A DNA stretch of 64,000 nucleotides, taken from positions 12,809,015 to 12,873,014 of the forward strand of contig NC_036461.1 of the NCBI RefSeq assembly GCF_002775205.1. Reading direction: 5' to 3'. The translations under genes were made by a program, and so were the position numbers. The notes under the pieces were generated by a model. That model saw nothing but the letters and a program-made list of their open reading frames with translations. It was not told the DNA's origin and ran no database searches. The stretch comes from Xiphophorus maculatus. Lineage: Eukaryota; Chordata; Actinopteri; Cyprinodontiformes; Poeciliidae. Positions 22,751 through 35,519 of the stretch are shown piece by piece (the first letter of the stretch is position 1; each line of letters begins with the position of its first letter).

Positions 22751-25700
22751 ATGGCGTCCTGTAGTAAGGTAGTCGTATCATAATGTTATTGACATGGGGA
22801 AAATATTTGTATAACTAATAGACAATCGGTAGTTATTGTTAGTAGATTGTATATATAAGAGGTGAATCGGCTTAGTTGAATTGTTGTTGTTTAAAATGTC
22901 GTATTGTTGTGCTAAGCTAACTGTAGCTAGCCTGCATGCTAACTAACTTTTAATCTGTCAGCTGTGTTCGGCTATTCAGACCGTAATTTCAAAAGACTGA
23001 TCACAATAAACGAATGATTTGCGTCGCCTTTTGTCTAAATCCTGATGTTTTTCTCTTTTTTAAGAACACAGTTGCCGCTACTGACGAAGAACCGACAGAA
23101 ACTACGACTTCTGAGAAGAGAGAAGAAAGACTACGTAAATTCAGGGAGTTGCATTTTAAACGGGTGAGTTGTTGCCAGATTCATTTCGCAGAGCTAAATG
23201 AATCTGGCATTCATTTAGCCAGATTCATCTGTATTTTTCGGTAAATGACAAATAGCTTATGAAGATACCCGTTTAAGCGTCTCTGTGTGAACCTCATCAA
23301 CATAAAACAAATATATCTTCCTATAAATCTTATTTCCAATGCAGAATGAGGCTCGTAAACTGAATCATCAGGAGGTGGTGGAGGAGGATAAAAGGCTGAA
23401 ACTTCCTTCAAACTGGGAAGCTAAAAAATCCAGATTGGAGTGGGAGCTTGCTGAAGATGAAAAGAAAAAGGTATTTTCTGTATTTTCCACTATGTCTGTA
23501 ATACAGTACTGCGTTCAAAATATTGGCTCACTCTTGAGTTCCTTATTGTTAGTTTGCAACTCTTTTCATATTAGGAAATCTTGATTTATTTATTTCTGTC
23601 TTTATACTCTGTCATCATAATTCTTTCCACACTTATTATTGCAGGAATTCAATCATGGTAGAACAAGAAATGTACAGGTGTTTTGTAATTTTTTGATTGT
23701 ACCTTAAAGTAGATGGTTACCAGTTAGCCTTTCACGATAAAGATTCTTTAAAATCGCAAAATTTGATCTTCTTGCCTTTGATGCATTTCTTTATTCTTGC
23801 TTCACTAAAGAGACAGAAGTTTCCAAAATGCGTATTTAAGAAATCACTCTTACTCTGCTGATTCATCTCTTGATGTTGTTATGCATAAGCTGGAATCAAA
23901 TTCTCATTGTTTGAATTCCTTGACCAAATATGTCATGGTATCATGTTATTCACACAAACTTTTAAACTAAAGTGTATAACATGAAACAGCTGCTTTTTAT
24001 CAGTAATAATCAATTACTGTAGCAACAGTAGGGATACCTGCTGGTTTTCTGTTTTAATGGAAGTAGTTAATACGGTCATAATGTTAATCATCATAACATT
24101 TGTATAGCAATTCGTACAGAATGATAGAGAACCTAAAAAGTAAGGGCAATAAATAACTTTAATTGTTGTAAACATACTTATTATTCAGTTGTTGTTTTTT
24201 TTTGTTGTTTTCTAGACTGGCTCTTTCTTTGGCATCTTGTTAAAAGGCCTTAGAATTTGTAATAAACTCATCCTTTTTATTTTCAAAACTTTAGTACACA
24301 ATTTATTGAATATTGCTATCAAAAAGGACTACTTGAATCCAATTTTTGGTAGCTGTAATATTTCAGAAGCCAGGCATTGACACTCTGCTTGACAATAATA
24401 TATTTGCCCAACTAGATGATAATTACCCTGCCATTGTTGTCATCTCCTTATTTACATCTTAGTAAACAAAGGTTAGCATAACTTTTAATCTGTCAGATGT
24501 GTTCAGCTGCTCCGACAGATGATGACCCCATCGTCTACCATCACAATGGGGAAAAAGAAAGAAAAGAGGGAAGAAAATGTGGCCTAATGGCAGTAGATAT
24601 TTTAACCACAATATTGCTGAAAAATATAGATGATTGTTTTGTTAACATTTTGCAGGCCTGGTACCTAACTTGGTTTGGTTTTAAAAAGGCCACAAGATAG
24701 CAAGAAAACATTGCAACATTGCAATTAACCAATGTTTCTTGATCGCTGCTCACTTCCCCTTACATCATCACAATGTCCCTGAGCCCTAAGAGCTAGATGA
24801 GATCTATACCAGATGTGGAAATAAAGGACAATGAAACTCCAAGTTGATTAATTATATTATTGACAAGTATCATAGAGTTTTAGGGGGTTTCTTTCAATGA
24901 CACCTATCAGTGCAATCTTTCGTGATTGAGACATTGCACACGTTGATATTGCAGAGAAGATTGGGGTTTGATATATTGTGCAGCTCTGACTGAACATTTA
25001 CCTTCAAGGAATGTGCGACTCGTGGTGAAGACTATCACAGAGTGAAGCTGCTGGAAATCACTGCTGATGAGGCTGAGCGATGGGAGAGGAAGAAGAAGAA
25101 GAAGAATCCGGACACAGGATTCGCAGGTATGATGGCTTCACTTAGACGTTGAAAGAAAACATCTCAGTTCCACTTGGTTTCACCTGCATTACATCTCACA
25201 AGCCAGCCATTTGAAGATTAAGTAAGATACCCTTTTCACTAATTAAACAGATTTCTTTTGGTGTTAATAAAAAGCTTGTGCATTCAGTGGTCACAATACA
25301 ACAGGATCCAAGTTGCATAGTAGTCACTGGGATTATACTACCTACAACAAACCTAATCAGATAATAGTAGATAAAGACACTGATGCTATATCTAACTTAT
25401 GGTGTCCAGTTTCATGTTTCCCCTCTGCTTTATTCAGAGATAAATCATTGACAATGATGTATATGTTTTAAAAAGCAATTTTTATCAAGATAAAATAGCT
25501 TTAACAGATTGGAAATATCTAATATTAGGAATAGACAGAATCGGTTGAATAGGGACCAGCCATCAGAATAAACTTCCATTTGGTGAACAAGTCACATTTT
25601 CACCTCACAGCGCCTCTTTGTGGACCTTGTTAGAAAGTAAGGAAGCATTTATTTACAGTGCTGTTAACCTGTTTAAAAATGAGGAAGAAATGGCACAAAA

Positions 25701-28700
25701 GTTGTTTAAAATCAAATAGTCTGTCATGGAAAATGCCGGATTTCAAAGCCAACGACGGTCTAACAGATATGCCTTAACATTACTCCTGCAGAAAAATAAT
25801 AATTGATGATGGCTCTGGGTAGAATGGCTAGCAAATAATGTTAAATGCTGTTTTTCTACCCTATTTTGTCATAGTTAATGGAAAATCTGTCCAATATTGG
25901 GTTGTCAAATTATACATAATGCAGCAATATTAAATGAGAAAGAACACATAAGTTTGTTTTTTTTGGAGCGGGGGGGGTCCGCACATGTTCCATCACGTCT
26001 TAATAAGATTGGGTACCATAACTTGAAGGAACCACAAAGATTCTATCTTTTAAATAGACAGCTCACCACCCACATATTCAATTTAATGATCAATTCATGG
26101 GATTCACTTTAGTTTGAACTACAGGCGACAGTCTTATCTATCTGATCTGATCTCTGTTTAGGATCTTTCACAGCTAATGTTATTACCAAACATTGTGTCA
26201 CACACTAAAATCGCTGTCAGTTCCAGATTACATTCACTCTGGAATCCTCTTATGAGTGTTTTAACTATATCTGGAATTAACATTCTAGGGAATGCCATTT
26301 AGATCAAACAGTTTTATTTTGGGCATGGGTAACCCTGTTCTCACGCTTTGGAACCCTTTTCTTCTAATGATTAGTAATGCAATGTAGTGTGTCAATTCCA
26401 AAAGCAGAGCGCTGGGAGTCTGTTCTTCCACTGTGCTTCAGTGTGTGAGTGAGAAACATCCTGACTCTTTGTATGGTTTTCCATGATGGCAGATTGTGAA
26501 GCAACAAGTACTCTATATAAGCACATAGATGCAATACGTCTCCTAATTTGTTCTGTAGAGAAAAGAGCTTGCTGCTGAATGTGGCTGTCATCCAATGTCT
26601 CAATCTCCCTCCACCAGAGGGGATTCAAGAGAAATGATGGGAGGAGGAAATATGCCTCTTTGGCCCTGCTTAACCAGCTGCAGCTTGTGTTACTGTGCCT
26701 CGTGCCTGCTTGCTGTTTGTTCCACTAATTATAACTTTTTTTTTGGTTTTATCTTGCCATCTCCCTCAAATACACACGCACACACACAATGGACTACAGG
26801 TTATGCAGAGGCCCAATTCCGACAGTACCAGAGACTCACCAAGCAAATCAGACCAGATTTGCAAAGCTATGAGAAGCAAAGGGAGGAAAGGTAAGTGTGG
26901 AAGAATACAGTGCTGTTCAAAATGGAGTTTTGTATGTGATTTAAAATTTTTCGAGATGCCAAGTTCAGTTTTACTCAATGACTGATTACAGCCGGACCAG
27001 TTAAATTAAGAAATTTGTTAAATAGAACATGTGTGGTAACACCACAGGCTAAAAGACCTCCAAATGCAGTATATTCTTCTCTGACGTTAAATTATGTACA
27101 CTGCAAAAACACAAAATCTTATCAAGTATCTTTGGTCTACTTTCTATTACAATTATCTTAGTACACTTGAAATAAGACAAAACTAACGCACAGGTAACTA
27201 TTCAGCAAGATATAGAAGCTTGTTTTAAGTAAACCATTGCTTAATGATTTTGTTTTCTTTTAAGTGCCAGTGGAACCAGCAGATTAGTTCTGTGCCTCTT
27301 GAGGCAGTTTTGTCATATTTCAAGTGTACAAAGATATTTGCACTGAAAACCAGACCAACTACTTTGTAAGATTGTGTTTTTGCAGTGTTAATGATTCAAC
27401 AATAAAAAGAGATTAATCCGAAATGGCATCCTTGCGCGAGTTCTAATGTGAAACTCATTGATGAACAAAAACAATAGACAGGCTTGTCTCACATTTGGCA
27501 AAAAATATCATAAGGATCCCTATGATTTATACAGATATTTGAAAGATGCATCCCAAAGGATTTGGCATAAAACCTAACACCTTTAAATAAAAAAAAAAAA
27601 CAAATTCAATGTATAATGTTATCATTTCAAGCAGCCTTTGTTAACTCACATTATCACATCAGTTATGTCTATTATTAAAAATTTGAGTGACAAAAAGCTA
27701 AATAAGGATCATGACGTTGATTGAAGGGCATAACTGAAATCTCAAATAAAAAAGAGGAGTTGTAGCTATTGGCCCGGCGCAACCAACTCAGAAGTCACCC
27801 ATCATGTGTTCATAAAGAGTTTAGTCAATGATCATCCATGCACTTCTCAATTTGCCAATGGGATTTTATTTTGACATGGTTGCACAATTCAGTATAACAA
27901 TTTTTAAAGTGTAGATGCACAGGACATGCATGCTAATGTTAAGAGGATTTTGGTGCATGGAGGCTTTTTACCCTTTTACTGCTACCACATGCACCCTAGC
28001 AAAGGAGTCCACTGTCACGTATGCCCAGAAGCAGCATCATCTTCCTTCTTTGGATGCTTGAAATCACAATGGTGGAATAGAAAAGTCAGTTTAAGTGTGT
28101 TAAATTGCTGGTTATCTTTGGTTATGTATTTCTAATTCTTTTGCCGGTGCTTCTTCACAGCGGTGAGGATTTCTACCCCACATCCAATAGCCTGAGCTAC
28201 GGCAGCCATGTTCCCACAAAAGAGGGCGTTGACCGCATGGTGGAGGATGTTGAGAAACAGTAAGTCACAGTTGTAAATTTATAGAAGTTCCCTATTATGT
28301 CTTGACCTTTAGATAATTTGAGCTTCTAATCCAGTGCCAGTCTGACATGAAAGCTTTCTCAGGTCAACTGATCCATCTTCGTTAGAAAGGAGCAGAAGAA
28401 TGGCATAGGAAGCTAAAAGTATGAAGAAACACTAAATCCTTGTTAATACCCGGTTACCCAGCCTTAAACCCCTTTTTGAAAAGCAAATGTTGGAAATCTT
28501 CCTTAACTTTGGTACTTATCATTGGCTCAGGCTATTGAAACAATTCCTGTTTTTCATTTATCTCAGAATGAGAGCGAGTTGAGTCACACTAGCACACCAC
28601 AAACATAGTGTGGCGATACAGTAAGTGTCGGCAATCTAAGTCTGCTTCTGTGATAGACCGGAGCCTATCTAATTTGAAACAAAATCAACTCCAGGGTATA

Positions 28701-29519
28701 AATCCTGGTCCAGCCCAACAATTAATCTTAAAATTTATGAGGAAATACATAAATTTCCCCATTTATACTATCAACACTGACAAGCCTGTCAGTGTAGGTA
28801 GATGTTTTTTTGCACCTAGTATTGGCATTACATCATTACAACTTGCAAGTAATGGTGTATTTTATTATTTTGCTCTGTGAAGCAATTTGTAATGTGCATT
28901 TCAATACATACTTTAGTTTTTCCTTGTGTGTGTATATATAAAGTTATTTTAAAAAGTGCCTGTACTCTGGTGTGCCTCAAGTTTTAATGTTTGGGCTCCT
29001 TAACTTTTGATCGCTAGTGGTTCCCCAAGTTGTTCTGTATTTGACAGTCCTAGACTTGTGTTGGAGATGCAACTGTAGAACATTAGACAAGGACTTAGCT
29101 GCCAGGGATGACGCACAATAATGCTTTGAAGACATGGTGAATCAAGAGTAGGAGCTCACAAATTGACAGTATTTTCCTCGGAGCATGTACGTGTGTGTTA
29201 GGTTTTCCATCCTCACTCAACCTACCAAATTTAAGCGCATGCCCCCAAAAATATTGCTTGCAGACAATTATTGTTATTGGATATGCCATGGATAGGGGCC
29301 ACACTGGCTCATGCAGTCCTTCGTGGATTGTTTTTTTTTTTTGCAATTGTCAGGATTGAGAAGCGTGCCAAATACAGCCGGCGCAGGGCGTACAACGACG
29401 ATGCAGACATCGACTACATCAACGAAAGGAACGCCAAGTTCAACAAGAAGGCAGAGCGCTTCTATGGCAAATACACAGCAGAGATCAAACAGAACTTGGA
29501 GAGAGGAACAGCCGTCTAG
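22751..29519 (+). CDS. syf2: Syf2 pre-mRNA-splicing factor (238 aa, 7 exons)
   Basis: Exons: 22751-22768, 23065-23163, 23345-23470, 25009-25126, 26800-26890, 28161-28259 and 29354-29519, all with GT donors and AG acceptors in matching phase; the total is 717 bp. Known family role: a nuclear component of the activated spliceosome associated with the Prp19/NTC and XAB2 proteins. Family landmarks are '[20 protein letters not shown]' at about residues 29-47, '[19 protein letters not shown]', '[16 protein letters not shown]', '[15 protein letters not shown]', and the nearly invariant C-terminus '[20 protein letters not shown]' through NLERGTAV. It is slightly shorter than human SYF2 (243 aa), mainly in the variable N-terminus, where exon 1 encodes only MASCSK. 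Intron 5 carries a MITE. The gene converges with rsrp1. Identity is near certain; the N-terminal exon is the least certain part. Confidence 0.96.
27099..27387. mobile_element. hAT-like MITE in syf2 intron 5
   Basis: A 289-bp element with near-perfect terminal inverted repeats: it starts CACTGCAAAAACACAAAATC and ends with GATTGTGTTTTTGCAGTG. The interior has no coding capacity. Similar 'cactgcaaaaac' MITEs are frequent in fish. The 8-bp flanks (ATTATGTA and TTAATGAT) do not match cleanly, so the target duplication has decayed or is mis-set. Confidence 0.75.
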
Positions 29520-29717
29520 TTTGTCCCGTCACCTCAGTGATTTTTCTTTCTGGATACCTTGTTTTTTTTTTTGTTTTTTTTTTTTGCTTATGCTTTTAAG
29601 CAATCTAAGAGTCCTATGATTGGTGGATTTGATCTGACATGCATCTCTTATAATATTTTGTCTTCTGTTACTTTGTACAGTATTAAACCTTAGAAAAGAC
29701 ATTCCTCCTCCCTTTTT

Positions 29718-29723
29718 AATAAA
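29718..29723 (+). terminator. syf2 polyadenylation signal
   Basis: AATAAA about 200 bp after the stop codon, followed by T-rich sequence. This is the first canonical signal downstream of the gene. Confidence 0.7.
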
Positions 29724-30819
29724 CCATGTCTAATTACACAGTAATCCTGCTTGCTTATTGGCTTTTGTGTTTGCTGTGTGTGGTCTTATGATTGAAATAT
29801 TTTAAGCTTAAAAATAAGTATTAACTACCATCATAACTTCATCTCAGTAGTAACTTGCCTAGGGCTGTGATGTGACCAAGAAAGCCTTGTGACTGTGGCT
29901 GAAAAGAGCAAACAGGTTCCCATTCAAGCTTATTCCTGAACTGCAAATGAAGTGGCATTGCACCCTCTGCAGGACCTTTTTTGGAGGTTAAATTCACTCA
30001 TTTAGTATTTTTCTGAAATGTTTTTTTATTAGATTCTATAAAGATGCATGGTTTTAGTTTTTACTCCAAGTTTGATATACCTGGGGATACTGTTAGAGAA
30101 ACATTTGCTATGGCACATTTCAGTGTCACTTCCAATATTGATCCAACTTAGACAAAAAACAGCATCATGACAGACTTGAGGTAGATTTTCTATCAAAGCA
30201 GTTGTCTGAGCTCAAGTTAGAACAGGGACATGTCTGGCTGTAAGATATTCCAATGTGCAATTAATTTTATTACAGTGATAATTCTCATGATTTATTACAC
30301 AGCTTTGCAGTTCAGCATTAATTTACTGGCGCCTGTGCCAAGATGCTGTCAAGGCTACCACCAATAACCTTCAGGGTTGCTGAAAAACAGCCACAAAACC
30401 AAGCACACCTGCTTCTGAGTTTGATTATTCCCATTTTAAAAGATGTAACAGATGTCCTGATCATACAAATCAGCAAACTTATCTATTATTTTTGTAGGAA
30501 CAAGGAAGAGATGCATCATACTGAACTGGGAAACCATAAGCCAATTTCAACTAAATTGCACACATCCCTTCTGATTAGGATCTAAATCTGTCAAGAGGCA
30601 GAATATTTGCTCATGGTTTTAAAGAAAACAGTGCCATCATGTGGGATTTATAGGAACTGCTACTGTACACATTTATTCAACAAACTCAACTCTTTCTATT
30701 CAAACATTTAAGAAAATATTGAGGGATAACCCTAGTTAGTAACACTGCCAACATTGTCACAACTCAAATCCATTTTGTCAATGTTCAAAGAGAAAAAGAC
30801 ATCATTCTTGATTCAATTC

Positions 30820-30825
30820 TTTATT
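30820..30825 (-). terminator. rsrp1 polyadenylation signal
   Basis: AATAAA on the minus strand, about 165 bp past the rsrp1 stop codon. Syf2 and rsrp1 transcripts therefore end tail-to-tail with about 1.1 kb between signals. Confidence 0.65.
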
Positions 30826-30989
30826 AATAAATACACAATACAGAGGAGAAGGAATAATCCCACCTTAACGAATTCTTCACAGCTTCCCATTTACATCTTT
30901 AATATCTGAAAGAAAATGACCACAAAATTGATATTTCACAAACTATGTACATTATTTACAGTGTCCATATACCCAGTCACAGAACTAGC

Positions 30990-33285
30990 TTAAGGGTGTT
31001 TGTTTGGACTGGAGTTTTGGCCTGAACTGATGGGAATCCAATGGCCGTAAGGCTTCCGGCTTTCAACGCTGTCAACTCTGGGAGTTACCTTTGCAGGAGA
31101 TGGAGCCACCACTGTTGGCTTCGCAACAGAATTCTAGAAAATGGGAAGGGGGAAAGTTTTTAAACACCTATTTTATTCCAGATTGTTTTGACTCTGTGTG
31201 CACTTTTGAGTCACTTACATTTACACTGAAAGCAATTTTCCTGCCTTCTATCCTTGGACTGGACACTCCAGGCTCTGCCTCGTCCTAATTCAAGGAGAGA
31301 AACAGATTACAAGTTACTCATGAGCAAGGAACTGCGCTTCAACCTGAAGTTCAAACTGATGGACTTCAAGATCTAGTTAAACAATTCTACTTAATATATG
31401 GCACTTTCAAACTGCAGCTTTCATGCAGCCCTTCATTACTTAAATTATATCTAAAGGACAGACCTTGAAGCTGTATAAAATGATAATAAAAAAGTTTAGT
31501 TTGTTTAAACTGGAAGAGTGATGGAACAGTGATCAAGACGCAAGTTCCCCAGCCCCTCAGCACACATCTTGTGTACCAACTTATCTTTAGGATATGGAGA
31601 AGAGTTGTCTTGACTGGAATAGTCATTATAATGCAGTCCACACGCCTGTGCTCCTTCAGCGAGTGGCAGATTCTGCTAAGTAACAATAACCCATTTCATC
31701 TGAAAGCATAAATACATTGTAATGGCACAGAACTAACACCTAACTAAATTATTTACATGTTTGTGCAATAAGCATATGCATGTAATCTAGAGTGAATTGC
31801 TATGTTAACTGTATGTGCTTATTCCATATATTAAACATACTGCAACATCTAAAGTCAGAGAACATGTCAACGCAAACAAATGGTTGTCACCCATGTCACA
31901 TGACAGCCTTTTAATCCCAGGTGCCGATGAGTGAAGGAGACCACTGTCATGTTATCTATGAAGACAGGAATAAATACAGAGAGCAGGTGTGTTCCCTCAT
32001 GGGTCAGGTTAACAAAAGACAGGAAATAAAACCAAAAGAGAAAGAAAAGAAACTAGACCAAGAGCAGGTAATACATTTGGTGTGCTCTCAAGAAAAAAAA
32101 AATCATGTAAGGAACTTGAATCTAAAAGAACCTACTTTTATTTATTTTAAAACAAAAAAAAAACAAAAAAAAACAAACATGTATATTTACTTCTATTCAA
32201 CTTTCACCAAGCCAATAGCAATGTACTGTAGCTACAAAAAAATAGAATTTACAAAGAATTTCTCAGTGATTGAGGAGGTAATTTCTTCTACAGCATAATT
32301 TTTTTTATCAGTAGTAAAAACACTCACCTCTAAATGAGTCTTTTGGGAGCCATGCCTCACCCCTGTAACAGGCTCTGGTGAAGAACCTCTGGCTGCTGGC
32401 TGCTCTGACAGGATAGGCTTCACACTTTCAGGAAGGTCCAGCTTCTCCACTCCAAGCATTCGCATAGCATTGGCCTTGGCAACTTCAAGGAGTTCCCTTT
32501 TGTCTGTGGACCACAATAAAAATAGAGAAGACAGTTATCCACTCAATACTATCCACCACCTGTGCAAAATAAGAAAAAAATAATAAAAAAGTCTACTCAC
32601 CACGTAGGCTTAAACTGACAGAACGTCCAGATGACCTGGATCGCGATCGCCCCCTGTAGGTCATGGAAGGAGATCGAGAGTATCTGTATCTCAGCTGACT
32701 TGCTGGTCTCCTGTACCTACTCCAGCGTGCAGGAGACCAAGAGCGAGACCTGGACCTATAGCTTCTGCGATGGCGGGAATATCTGTCTGATACCGGGGAG
32801 CGTGAGTAGGAGCGGGAATGAGCCCTGTAGTGGCGTAGTGGGGATCGGCTGTGGGAGCGAGAACGTCCCCTATAGCGGCGGGGTGGGGACCGGCTGAAGG
32901 AGCGGGAGTGTGCCCTGTAGCGCCTGGGTGGGGACCAGCGGTAGCGGTCGACGCCATAACTGCGGTGGTTATCACATCTACAGCGGGATGAATGTCGGTG
33001 GCATCGCGGATAGGATCGGGACCTGGAACGGGACCTGGAGCTAGAGGATGACCCGCTCCTGCAAGAAGATGAAGATGAGGAGGATGAAGACCTGTTGCGT
33101 CCGTGGCGGCTTTTACGCCCTCTGTAGTCAGAACCAGTGGAACGGCTGCTGGCAGAGCTGCTAACGGATCGTGAGCGAGATCGGGAGTGTGAAGAGCCTG
33201 GGCTCTTCTGGTCGAAGATCACATTGATGCCGTCGCTCTGGCGAGCCTGTGCCATATCAGAGTGCGAGTCAACCTGTGTAGCCAT
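30990..33285 (-). CDS. rsrp1: Arginine/serine-rich protein 1 (356 aa, 4 coding exons)
   Basis: Coding exons on the minus strand: 33285-32601, 32503-32328, 31284-31219 and 31133-30990, totalling 1,071 bp in phase. Exon 1 encodes a dense RS domain with long runs of RS dipeptides and serine tracts, including repeated SRSPPRRYRGRSRSHSRSP-type units. Exon 2 gives 'KRELLEVAKANAMRMLGVEK' and 'LDLPESVKP', matching the conserved ELLEIAKTNAAKALG region of human RSRP1 (C1orf63). Exon 3 has RKIAFSVN. Exon 4 has NSVAKP and the C-terminal KPYGHWIPI, matching the human KSPYGLWIPI end. The fish protein carries eleven further residues after this motif. The family is nuclear-type and RS-rich, and its molecular function is poorly known. 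Neighbouring syf2 matches human synteny. A 5' UTR acceptor (TTTCAG) just upstream of the ATG suggests an extra non-coding first exon. Confidence 0.94.
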
Positions 33286-33800
33286 CTCTCAGTTTTTCTG
33301 CCGAAGGCTGAAAAAAGATGGAAATTAAAAAGTTACTATATGTATGGATGTAAAGCAAACGTAACTTGATTTCATTAAGTTTAGATAGTCTATTATACAA
33401 ATACCAAAGATATTTGAATAAGTACTGTAGAAATATGGATGACGTAACTAAATTCTACTCAATACTGCCCCCTAGTGACTGCAGTAGCGTTGCGTAACTC
33501 CCAACGGCTGACCGGAGAGTTGTGGAAATTTCCAGACTCGCAGGCTAGTTCTTCTAACAATAAATTCTGTGGGCGATTCAGCAACCACCCTTCTGTATTA
33601 ATTTCAAAGAAAATATCTACACAAAACATAAAAACAATGCTCTATAAGCACTAAGCCCCCAAGAAACGAAAATATAGGCGTGTTGCTGTAGTCTTACCAA
33701 TTTAAATGTAGCTCGTTGGTCTCCTTATAAAAATGTCGACAGAAAAGGCTGCTATGTAGAAAAAACTTAAACAAGGCGCGAGTGTAGAAGAACAGCTAAA
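33286..33800 (-). promoter_or_regulatory. rsrp1 5' UTR / promoter interval
   Basis: The stretch between the rsrp1 start codon and the next plus-strand open frame. An acceptor-like TTTTTTCAG on the minus strand at about 33305-33315 implies a spliced 5' UTR. The proximity of the plus-strand frame at 33.87 kb would fit a shared promoter, but no transcript evidence is available. Confidence 0.35.
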
Positions 33801-33868
33801 AAGCTATCAAATATATTGTCTTGTTTCCAAATGCTGAAAAAAGAACAAAACGTCTCATCCAACGTTGA

Positions 33869-34192
33869 TTCTCCAGTCGTCGTTACTCGAATGACGACGA
33901 GGCTGCAGCTACATCTGCTTTTAAGAAGCCTCGGGAAATTTCCATTCGTGTGCTGCCCGGCCGATTCGACGTTTTTGACAAGTTCACTATTAAGACTCTT
34001 CTAAGTTATCGGGAGAAGCCCAGTGTTCTCCAAATTCAAGTCGCCATACATCTGCTCACCAAGAAATGTTTTGAAGTTTGTTATTTTCTGTCTCAAAATG
34101 ACTGTGAAGTTGAGATTGAATTAAAAAAGAAAATCCAGTTTCGGAACTATCCAAAAGAATCGAATCAGTTTCAACGGCCCGCCGTTCAGTAA
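33869..34192 (+). other. Unidentified open reading frame, about 107 codons
   Basis: A stop-free frame ends in FRNYPKESNQFQRPAVQ. The first ATG in the frame is at 33950, giving 80 residues. It contains 'KKPREISIRVLPGRFDVFDK', 'LLSYREKPSVLQIQVAIHLL' and a charged EVEIELKKK segment. It has a more protein-like composition than other spurious frames nearby and sits just upstream of rsrp1 in divergent orientation. It is followed by ATG...GTAAGT at 34195-34232 and by acceptor-like TTGCAG/TGCAG sites near 34512 and 34650. I do not recognise the family. It may be a lineage-specific gene, a decayed gene or chance. Confidence 0.3.
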
Positions 34193-35430
34193 AATGGATG
34201 AGTACGGGTTACATTTTGCTTATGTAAGTGCACAGCATAATGCGGTTTTAGGAAATAAATCCATAAAACTTATAGAAGTGGTGAAGATACAATTTCAGCC
34301 TTTTTAGCTGCATAGTATACAATAGTTGAGTATATGGTTCATTGTGTAATAACCGTATGGTTAACAAAGCCTATATTATTTGAATTATGTGTTCTAACTA
34401 ATTAATTTTCTTGCAATCATTTTTACTTATTTGGGATTACCCCGAAAGTAACACCACTGTGTTAAACGTTTTTAACTGCTACATCTCTATGCTAAATCAT
34501 TCGTCTGTTGCAGGTCAAAGTACAACTCACTTTGAGAGCTATACTAAACTCATTTCATAACAGATTTACTCCGGTTTGCAGTTAAGTATTAGTTATGAAA
34601 AAAGTCAATATAATTTGTTTGCAAAAATTGCGTTGCATCTTAAAATGCAGGTCAGTGTAGAAAAGCTACGAGGTTCTCTGCAGTTCCAGAAGTATCGCTT
34701 TGCCAACCCCTTCAACAACACCGCGTCAGTTTACTTTATGTTGCAAAATAACATGAAAATATCAGCTAGTTGTTGTCGATGCTTGAATTTTGTGATGCTG
34801 GAAATAACAGTTTTATCTCCCAGCTCTGTACTTTGTGACAGATCAGGTTTGTGATGACATGCCAACACAGTGTTATGTTTTATACGTATCTTTGTCCTAT
34901 TTGGACGTTACATTGGAGAAAATGTAATCATTGTCCTTTCCCCTCAATCGCAGACGTTGCAGGCGATCTCGCGACATTTTATGTAACGTCTCCTGTTTAC
35001 TTTGAGTAGACGTGGAAAAACAGATTGTCCTGTGTCAACGCCATTTTGTGATGGTCATTTTTAGAAAAAAAAAGGGTATTAGAGATAAAAAAAAACTGTT
35101 AAGGTAATTTTGTACGACTTCGAAGTTTGATGTAATTATGCGTGTTTTATGTATTAAAAATCTATACATTTCTATTGAAAATAGCGTGGGTGAAATGTGG
35201 GATTTGTATTTTTTATTTATTTATTTTTGTTTACTTATTAATTTATTATTAATAATAAGTTGGAAAATAAGTTCATAGCTAACAAGTTGTGAGACTAAAT
35301 TCCTGCTAAGAATAGCTAAAAAAAAAATTGGTTTGGAAATTTGATCAAAATTTGGCATCTTTGTCATATTTGTGTAAACATGACAAAGCGAGCGCTCTTG
35401 GGAGCAAACTATCTTTGACGCATTTTTCTC
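34193..35430. other. Interval without a recognised gene
   Basis: AT-rich, with a few splice-like exon candidates, for example after TGCAG at about 34650: 'VSVEKLRGSLQFQKYRFANP'. None could be tied to a known protein. Confidence 0.35.
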
Positions 35431-35432
35431 CG

Positions 35433-35446
35433 GTAACCTTGGCAAC
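35433..35446. promoter_or_regulatory. RFX X-box motif
   Basis: GTAACC-TT-GGCAAC fits the X-box consensus GTNRCC(N0-3)RGYAAC exactly and is palindromic. RFX factors use this motif in promoters of ciliary genes. It lies 29 bp before an ATG at 35475 that opens a short exon-like frame (MAHEYSEYTSFAFA) ending at a GTATGT donor at 35518. Confidence 0.5.
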
Positions 35447-35519
35447 AAGAATTTGGGCAGTTGGGAGAAAGTAAATGGCTCATGAATACTCGGAATACAC
35501 TTCTTTCGCCTTTGCAAGT

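Noticed and set aside
32631-32897. 88-codon plus-strand frame inside rsrp1 exon 1
   Set aside because: Antisense shadow of the RS-repeat coding sequence.
35221-35517. 98-codon minus-strand frame
   Set aside because: Lies over AT-rich sequence and opposite the X-box exon candidate; no recognisable protein features.
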